From positions 1 to 64,000 of the forward strand of contig CALYLW010001388.1 of the NCBI GenBank assembly GCA_944989445.1: a stretch of 64,000 bases of DNA. Reading direction: 5' to 3'. Source of the DNA: Ampullaceana balthica. Lineage: Eukaryota; Mollusca; Gastropoda; Lymnaeidae. A model generated the notes under the pieces. It was not told the origin of the DNA. It worked only from the letters and a program-made list of their open reading frames with translations, and ran no database searches. The translations under genes and the position numbers were made by a program. Shown here in pieces: positions 56,178-64,000 of the stretch; position 1 is the stretch's first letter; every line of letters begins with the position of its first letter.

Positions 56178-56855
56178 TTAATTTCTAGACAAGGTGTCTG
56201 CAATGACATTGTCTTTTCCTTTAATATGTTTGATATCTAATACATATTCTTGTAGGAAGAGGCTCCATCTTAGTAATCTCTGGTTCTTGGAGACCATCTT
56301 GTGTAAAAATGTTAATGGGTTATGGTCAGTGTAAACCAGAATAGCATGTGAAGGGCAATTTACATAAAAATCAAATTGTTGTAGAGCGAGGATGAGACCT
56401 AAACATTCCTTCTCTATCGTGGAGTAATTCTTTTGGTGAGCATTGAATTTCTTTGAAAAATAACAGATTGGATGATCTACACCACTGTCATCTTCTTGGA
56501 ACAGCACAGCGCCGATTCCAAGGTCACTCGCGTCCACTGCTATTTTAAACTGTTTTGAAAAATTAGGTGCACTTAGCACAGGGGCATTGGCTAGGATATA
56601 TTTTATGTCTTCGAATGCCTTTTGACAGGAATCCGACCAATTAAAACTTACATTTTTCTTAAGAAGATTAGTGAGTGGAGCAGCAATAACTGAAAAGTTC
56701 TTGCAGAATTTTCTGTAATATCCTGCCATGCCCAAAAATCTCATGAGTTGTTTCCTAGTGGTTGGAGCTAGGAAAGATGAAATAGCCTCAATTTTGGCTT
56801 GAACGGGCTTTACATGACCTTGACCCACAATGTGACCTAAGTATTCCACTGTGGC
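56178..56855 (-). pseudogene. Partial gypsy RT/RNase H (second copy)
   Basis: Begins in the RT thumb (ATVEYLGHIVGQGHV) and runs through RNase H to LSRN, followed by the 3' UTR, polypurine tract and LTR. It differs from the main copy at a few residues; here the RNase H motif is AVDASD, the more usual form, against AVDVSD in the main copy. The catalytic RT core is missing. The apparent N-terminus of the 258-codon frame reads through an LTR stub and the 29-bp array and is not real. Confidence 0.9.
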
Positions 56856-56884
56856 GAGAGGGGAGAGGGGGGTAGTACCTAACA
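56856..56884 (-). repeat. LTR stub, 29 bp
   Basis: Only the first 29 bases of the LTR (element orientation, TGTTAGGTACTACCCCCCTC...) remain, joined directly to the RT. The junction has a 4-base overlap TGGC shared by both parents (50711-50720 region and 49745-49750). Confidence 0.9.
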
Positions 56885-59555
56885 ACATAAATACACACAA
56901 GATACAATGACTTACATAAATACACACAAGATACAATGACTTACATAAATACACACAAGATACAATGACTTACATAAATACACACAAGATACAATGACTT
57001 ACATAAATACACACAAGATACAATGTCTTACATAAATACACACAAGATACAATGTCTTACATAAATACACACAAGATACAATGTCTTACATAAATACACA
57101 CAAGATACAATGTCTTACATAAATACACACAAGATACAATGACTTACATAAATACACACAAGATACAATGACTTACATAAATACACACAAGATACAATGA
57201 CTTACATAAATACACACAAGATACAATGACTTACATAAATACACACAAGATACAATGTCTTACATAAATACACACAAGATACAATGTCTTACATAAATAC
57301 ACACAAGATACAATGTCTTACATAAATACACACAAGATACAATGTCTTACATAAATACACACAAGATACAATGACTTACATAAATACACACAAGATACAA
57401 TGTACTTACATAAATACACACAAGATACAATGACTTACATAAATACACACAAGATACAATGACTTACATAAATACACACAAGATACAATGACTTACATAA
57501 ATACACACAAGATACAATGACTTACATGAATACACACAAGATACAATGACTTACATGAATACACACAAGATACAATGACTTACATGAATACACACAAGAT
57601 ACAATGACTTACATGAATACACACAAGATACAATGACTTACATGAATACACACAAGATACAATGACTTACATGAATACACACAAGATACAATGACTTACA
57701 TGAATACACACAAGATACAATGACTTACATGAATACACACAAGATACAATGACTTACATAAATACACACAAGATACAATGACTTACATGAATACACACAA
57801 GATACAATGACTTACATAAATACACACAAGATACAATGACTTACATGAATACACACAAGATACAATGACTTACATGAATACACACAAGATACAATGACTT
57901 ACATGAATACACACAAGATACAATGACTTACATGAATACACACAAGATACAATGACTTACATGAATACACACAAGATACAATGACTTACATGAATACACA
58001 CAAGATACAATGACTTACATGAATACACACAAGATACAATGACTTACATGAATACACACAAGATACAATGACTTACATGAAATACACACAAGATACAATG
58101 ACTTACATAAATACACACAAGATACAATGACTTACATGAAATACACACAAGATACAATGACTTACATAAATACACACAAGATACAATGACTTACATGAAA
58201 TACACACAAGATACAATGACTTACATGAATACACACAAGATACAATGACTTACATGAAATACACACAAGATACAATGACTTACATGAATACACACAAGAT
58301 ACAATGACTTACATGAATACACACAAGATACAATGACTTACATGAATACACACAAGATACAATGACTTACATGAATACACACAAGATACAATGACTTACA
58401 TGAATACACACAAGATACAATGACTTACATGAATACACACAAGATACAATGACTTACATGAATACACACAAGATACAATGACTTACATGAATACACACAA
58501 GATACAATGACTTACATAAATACACACAAGATACAATGTCTTACATGAATACACACAAGATACAATGACTTACATAAATACACACAAGATACAATGACTT
58601 ACATGAATACACACAAGATACAATGACTTACATAAATACACACAAGATACAATTACTTACATAAATACACACAAGATACAATGACTTACATGAATACACA
58701 CAAGATACAATGACTTACATGAATACACACAAGATACAATGACTTACATGAATACACACAAGATACAATGACTTACATAAATACACACAAGATACAATGT
58801 CTTACATAAATACACACAAGATACAATGACTTACATAAATACACACAAGATACAATGACTTACATAAATACACACAAGATACAATGTCTTACATAAATAC
58901 ACACAAGATACAATGACTTACATGAATACACACAAGATACAATGACTTACATGAATACACACAAGATACAATGACTTACATGAATACACACAAGATACAA
59001 TGACTTACATGAATACACACAAGATACAATGACTTACATGAATACACACAAGATACAATGACTTACATGAATACACACAAGATACAATGACTTACATGAA
59101 TACACACAAGATACAATGACTTACATGAATACACACAAGATACAATGACTTACATGAATACACACAAGATACAATGACTTACATGAATACACACAAGATA
59201 CAATGACTTACATGAATACACACAAGATACAATGACTTACATGAAATACACACAAGATACAATGACTTACATGAATACACACAAGATACAATGACTTACA
59301 TAAATACACACAAGATACAATGACTTACATGAATACACACAAGATACAATGACTTACATGAAATACACACAAGATACAATTACTTACATGAATACACACA
59401 AGATACAATGACTTACATGAATACACACAAGATACAATGACTTACATGAATACACACAAGATACAATGACTTACATGAATACACACAAGATACAATGACT
59501 TACATAAATACACACAAGATACAATTTCTTACATAAAATACACACAAGATACTTA
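56885..59555 (+). repeat. 29-bp minisatellite, right part
   Basis: About 92 copies of the same unit as at 48044. Near the insertion the ACATAAATAC variant dominates, with blocks of GTCTT in place of GACTT. Farther right ACATGAATAC dominates, with scattered GAAATAC 30-mers. Confidence 0.97.
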
Positions 59556-59561
59556 CGCTCG

Positions 59562-60145
59562 CGCATACCGCAGCAACGATTGTTCATAAAATGCCATCAT
59601 ACGGCAGCCACGATTGTTCATAAAATGACGTGCAATAATATGGCAGCCACGATTGTTCATAAAATGCCATCATACGGCAGCCACGATTGTTCATAAAATG
59701 CCATCATACGGCCAGCCACGATTGTTCATAAAATAACTTGGAATCATACGGCAGCCACGATTGTTCATAAAATAACGTGCAGTCATATGGCAGCCACGAT
59801 TGTTCATAAAATAACGTACAATCATACGGCAGCCCACGATTGTTCATAAAATAACGTGCATCATATGGCAGCCACGATTGTTCATAAAATAACGTACAAT
59901 CATACGGTAGCCCACGATTGTTCATAAAATAACATGCAATCATACGGCAGTCACGACTGTTCATAAAATAACGTACAATCATACAGGCAGCCACGATTGT
60001 TCATAAAATAACGTACAATCATACGGTAGCCACGATTGTTCATAAAATAACGTGCAATCATACGGCAGCCACGACTGTTCATAAAATAAAGTGCAATCAT
60101 ACGTAGCCACGATTGTTCATAAAATAACGTGCAATCATACGTGGG
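59562..60145 (+). repeat. 39-bp minisatellite, about 15 copies
   Basis: Unit CGGCAGCCACGATTGTTCAT-AAAATAACGTGCAATCATA, with 35-39 base variants. Open minus-strand frames are repeat shadows. Confidence 0.95.
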
Positions 60146-60470
60146 ATGAGTTTTTCTGGACAATTGTATTATGATCGTCATGACGTCATCACACGTGTGT
60201 TTAAACAAAAAATATGAATCTGGGATTGATTTCATTTATTAACGTTGTTATTTTGTTGAGCCACGCTATCAGGGTGTATCCCATTCAATTGAAAAATAAG
60301 GATTAATGCAAGCACACATTTTTATTAATTTATTGACAATATTACACAAGAATAATTGATGAAGTCATCTCAGCAGAAATACCAGACATTGACATTGATC
60401 CAGGCTTATTAGAAGTTGTTACCAAAACATGATATATGATATATGGTCTATGTGGACAGATAGACTGTTA
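60146..60470. other. Spacer, no gene seen
   Basis: No recognised motif. Confidence 0.45.
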
Positions 60471-60471
60471 G

Positions 60472-60592
60472 ATGTGGAGTTTAAAGATGTTTATATCAAA
60501 TGTAGAGTTTAAACATTTTGATATCAAATGTAGAGTTTAAAGATATTTATATCAAATGTAGAGGTTAAAGATGTTTAAATCAAATGTATTGT
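60472..60592 (+). repeat. About 30-bp tandem repeat, four copies
   Basis: Unit close to AAATGTAGAGTTTAAAGATG-TTTATATC, diverged. Confidence 0.85.
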
Positions 60593-60601
60593 TAAAAAAA
60601 G

Positions 60602-63600
60602 CAGTGGTTCACAAAATGTTTTGGCCTACCACCCACTTTCCAGAAAAAATATGCCTCAATGCCCCCCACGAATTTAAAAAACAAATATTCTAACACAGGG
60701 ATGGGCACACTACGGTCCACGGGTTAAATGCGGCCAGTCAGAATATTTTATGCGGCCCGTAGGCATGTACATGTGGCGATCTTATGTCATGTTAATTTCC
60801 TTTGCTTAGAATTGTTTATGTATTTTTCAAATTTTATTCTCAGCTCTTGATTCTAATCTAGAGATATATAATAGTTTTTATGGCTCCAGAATAATTAGTC
60901 ATTAATTGATAACATACCTCTTCGAAACTACATTTCAGTTCAACCGGAATTAGCTTTTGTTTACGATTTACATTTCGAACAGTTTTGAAAATGTGTATTT
61001 TAAAAGTTAATAGACGTCGATTTAACAATGAGTTGCTACCAAAGAAAGTAAGATTGTGGACGAATCTCTTTTATTAAATGACGAATTAACTGTTAAATAT
61101 TGCTTCACCAGCGTTGGGAGAAAAGCAGCCTGCTTTGCTGTGCCATGAGTGTGTGAGCGTTTTTAAGGAGTACGACATGAAATAATACCACCAATCAAAA
61201 TATTTGTATTTCGGGCACAATTAAACGAGAAAAAGGAAATGCAAGAAGTTTGTTAATAATTTAAAGAAGCAGCAAAATGTTTTCACCAAATAGTCTTAAA
61301 TACATAATGCTGCAACCGAAGCCAGTTTGGAGATGTCCCATAAGATCGTAAAACGGAACAAGTCTTTTTCTAACAGTGTGAGTTCATCAAGAAATGCTTG
61401 ACAGGTGCAGCGAGCATTACGTGTCCAGAACAGAAGACAATTTGACACACTTTTTTTATCAAGGGAACTTAAATAATGCCAGGCGTTTTGAACAAATAAG
61501 TGACAATTGGATGCACCAACTTCGAGATGCAAGCAAATACTTTTTGTGGTACTGTCTCACTGGATTAAAGTACCAATGTATAGAAACAGCACAATTGTTG
61601 GTATGTATACGGGGAATAAATCCTCGTTTCGAGCTTAACGAAGAAGAAATTAGTGTTGAACCACTCAACAACTACAGGCCAGGATTTATTCAATGCTGTT
61701 GAGAACTGTGTTGAAATAACTGTGTTAGTGTGGAACAAAATGGCAAGTGTTACACCTGATGGAGCGCGTGCTTTAACTGGAAAAAATACAATCACAGAAT
61801 ATCAGCCTGACCACACACTCTTACCTCTCCACTGGGGCAACCATCAGGAAAGTCTGTGTAAGGCCGTGTTCAATTTCAAGCAGTTGTTAGTATGATAAAC
61901 TTTGTACCAGCCAGGGCATTTAACCACATGCGTTAAAAGCACTGTTTGAAGATTTGAGTATTATATTATCTACCACGGCAGTGTCCGCTGGCTGAGCCCG
62001 GGCAAGCTATTGAGGCGAGTATGAGATCTCGAGGAAGAAATAGTTATATTATTGGAGATGAAGGGTTTTGTTTGTGATTTTGTTACTACCAAAGTTAATG
62101 AATAGTGTAAGTCAGACTTCATGTTTGCCATTGACATTGTGGAAAATTTTAATGAACTGAATGTCAAAGATCAGGCTAAAAGCTTGTTTGCACATGAAAT
62201 GTATGTGTATGTTAAAAAATTTCAGGCAAAACTCTCACTGTTCTCCAGGCAAGCAGGTGTAAACAGGTTTTGCCATTTCCATTTGCTGAAAGAGAAAACC
62301 GTTTCTGGTAAAATGGCTGACAAGTACAAGGCTCAATTGGATGCCTTTGCTATGGAATTTGAAAGGAAGTTCCAAGACTTCAACAACCTGGAACCACTCT
62401 TCAATATACTCAGTTCGCAATTTAGTGCAGAAGCTGATTAAGCCCCATAGGATATACTGTTAGCACTGCTTAACCTAAAAGCAGATTATGACCTGAAGGA
62501 GAAGTTCAGTTAGTTTTTCTGCTAGAGATTTTTGCTAGGTGCGGCGTTTCCACGCTTTAAAAAACTTTAATGCTACACTTTTGCCACTGTTTGGGTCCAC
62601 ATACATCTTTAAGCAAACTTTTTCTTGTATGATAATAAATAAGTCTAAGAACAGATCGATGTTGACTGACTGCAATTTGAATGCATTCATGCGAATCATA
62701 ACCAGTAACCTGGTTCCACAATTAAAGAATAGGTTGTTTTTTTTAAAAATCGAAATCATGTAAATGAGAAGATGAACCTGGTATGCTGCTATCAATTTAG
62801 TAATCCTCGCCTCTATTTTCGTCAGCAGTAATTAAGTATCCGCGATGACTATTTGCATTTTTTTGTTTTGTTCTGTTTTTTTGTTGTTGTTGTTTTGTTT
62901 TTTTTTGTTTTGGGGGGGGGGTTGTTAATAAGTTACCGCACTGAATCTACTTTCCACTAAATTTGATGGTGGAAATGTAATTACGAAATGTTAAATTACA
63001 GCCCATACTTCAGGATCTCCTTTTACATCCAGAATTGTTGATAGCCGCTTATGAATTAAAATTTAAATTCATTATTCGTAGTTACTTTTTGGAATCAGTT
63101 TGCAAATATTTATCAAATAATCATTCTTGGCAAATGTGTTCTTTCTTTGTGTACCGCACGTATGACAAAAGTAAAGCTTCATTTCCTGGCAAAGTTGACT
63201 CCTCAAATTGAATAGAAAACAGAGATGTTTTTAAATAGTTTTCAACACCTTGAGCCTTTTTTATCTATTCTTATTTGCACTGTATTATTGCTAAACGAAT
63301 TTTTCTTGATAATATCAGATGCTTGCTTATGTATCACAGGCCGTATTAATTCATTTATAGCCGGTATAATTTGTTTTTCACCAATAGTATTAGGTTTACC
63401 TGATTTGGCAGTCAATAACGAAATATTGTAAGAAGCTAGCAGAGCCATTGCCATCTTGCGTGGTTGCTGTTAAAAAGAGTTTCGTCAAAGTCAGTTGTTT
63501 GATAAATTTGTATTTTAGTGGTCGAAAATTAGATAGATCATTATCTTTTGTATCCCTGTTAATTTTATTTTAAATGTTCTTGTAGTCTGGAAGTGTGCTA

Positions 63601-63875
63601 TTGCACATATCCACACACAAAAACTCCACACTAAATGCAAGTGAGGAAGTATGCGGCAAACCAAACCAACGCATAAAACGTTTTTAAGAAAAATAAAACC
63701 TTATGAGCGGAATACATAAATAATTTTATTCTAAATCTGCTCTTCCTTTTTCTAAGCTTTCACAGCCCCCTTGCAGGTAGTCAGCGCCCCCCAAATTGAC
63801 CCGTGGCCTTCACCGCCCATCTGGAACGCTTCAGCGCCCACAAGGGAGCGCTAGCGCCCAACTTGGGAATCGCGG
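60602..63875 (+). mobile_element. hAT transposon, decayed
   Basis: The left end CAGTGGTTCACAAAATGTTTTGG and the right end (inverted) CCGCGATTCCCAAGTTGGGCG are weak terminal repeats. The next inner parts are CCACCCACTTTCC and CGCCC-rich, respectively. The octamers AAAAAAAG (60594) and AAATAGAG (63876) may be a worn 8-bp duplication (6 of 8). A hAT-type transposase pseudogene lies inside on the plus strand. At 60693-60770 CAGGGATGGGCACACTACGG starts what looks like a second, nested hAT end. 62862-62926 is a T/G-rich run. Confidence 0.5.
61060..62490 (+). pseudogene. hAT transposase pseudogene (GTF2IRD2/ZBED-like)
   Basis: The protein is recognisable only across several frames. From left: DELTVKYCFTSVGRKAACF; FIKKCLTGAASIT; then frame 61394-61702 with ETAQLLVCIRGINPRFELNE. 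Frame 61653-61895 follows with TTGQDLFNAVENCVEIT and NHQESLCKAVF. Then SVRWLSPGKLLRR (about 61985) and frame 62121-62441 with NFNELNVKDQAKSLFAHEMY, YVKKFQAKLSLFSRQ and EFERKFQDFN. This order and wording match the hAT-derived half of GTF2IRD2-like and ZBED-like proteins. Many stops and shifts are present. The N-terminal BED finger is not seen. An alternative is a processed host gene of the same ancestry, but the terminal repeats favour a transposon. Confidence 0.75.
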
Positions 63876-64000
63876 AAATAGAGCAAAGGGAACATTTCTA
63901 GGATATTGCTTTAATTGAAAGATAGCAACCAATAAAGTCTTAAAAATGTATACATTTAAATTGTAGTTTCAAAGGACTTATTTAATTTTTATTTTACAGA
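63876..64000. other. AT-rich flank to window end
   Basis: Nothing recognised. Confidence 0.4.

Larger units (their letters stand above)
49120..56884 (-). mobile_element. Ty3/gypsy provirus of Gmr1 type with partial second copy
   Basis: Order on the plus strand: LTR 49120-49778, internal 49779-55257, LTR 55258-55918, partial internal 55919-56855, LTR stub 56856-56884. The whole composite is flanked by a single 4-bp duplication ACAT within the 29-bp array. On the element strand the coding order is Gag, protease, integrase, RT, RNase H. This is the Gmr1-group order and unlike usual Ty3/gypsy elements. Lesions in the main copy are an in-frame stop between integrase and RT, and a frameshift in RT. 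Confidence 0.9.

Noticed and set aside
48044..59555. 29-bp repeats as a CRISPR array
   Set aside because: The units are head to tail with no spacers, and the sequence is eukaryotic. It is a minisatellite.
61394..62441. Host GTF2IRD2 or ZBED gene
   Set aside because: Many frameshifts and stops, no introns or BED finger seen, and hAT-like termini surround it.

Overview
The window is AT-rich animal DNA in which I find no host gene. Every reading frame I can name belongs to a transposable element. The mix points to an invertebrate, most likely a gastropod or other lophotrochozoan. It includes RTE-like and CR1/L2-like LINEs, a CR1-type ORF with a 2A-like peptide and PHD finger, a Ty3/gypsy element with integrase before reverse transcriptase, Helitron-like elements, PIF/Harbinger, hAT elements and many minisatellites. 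The organism is an inference from element content only.

Layout. 1-3.1 kb: a 5'-truncated RTE-like LINE with a C-terminal zinc finger, a 70-bp tandem array, and an L2/CR1-like LINE fragment. 3.1-14.2 kb: dispersed repeat block 'A', broken by a 2.56-kb Helitron-like insertion, a second repeat-rich insertion, a truncated CR1-like LINE and a PIF/Harbinger element. 14,193-15,029 is an assembly gap. 15.2-20.5 kb: minisatellites of 45, 25 and 14 bp with a short Helitron between them. 20.6-29.9 kb: MITEs, a Helitron carrying an OTU-like protease remnant, and an element with GTCGAA-type subterminal repeats. 29.9-35.8 kb: block 'B', a paralogue of block A, holding an RTE-like LINE with a 5' inversion. 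36.2-40.0 kb: a nearly intact CR1-like LINE. 40.0-47.9 kb: a long inverted repeat, Helitron ends, nested hAT MITEs and several minisatellites. 48.0-59.6 kb: a 29-bp minisatellite split by a Ty3/gypsy provirus that carries a partial second copy. 59.6-64.0 kb: a 39-bp minisatellite and a decayed hAT element.

The elements do not form one pathway; the window is a record of layered insertions. Its most informative parts are: (i) the gypsy element, in order Gag (SCAN-like capsid)-protease-integrase-RT-RNase H, as in the Gmr1 group; (ii) the CR1-like LINE with hydrophobic N-terminus, 2A-like motif, PHD finger, endonuclease and RT; (iii) blocks A and B, which give each other's empty insertion sites; and (iv) a dispersed repeat family in which three short palindromes recur in at least six copies.

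All homology calls were made by eye from translated motifs. No search was run, and boundaries marked approximate may be off by tens of bases.
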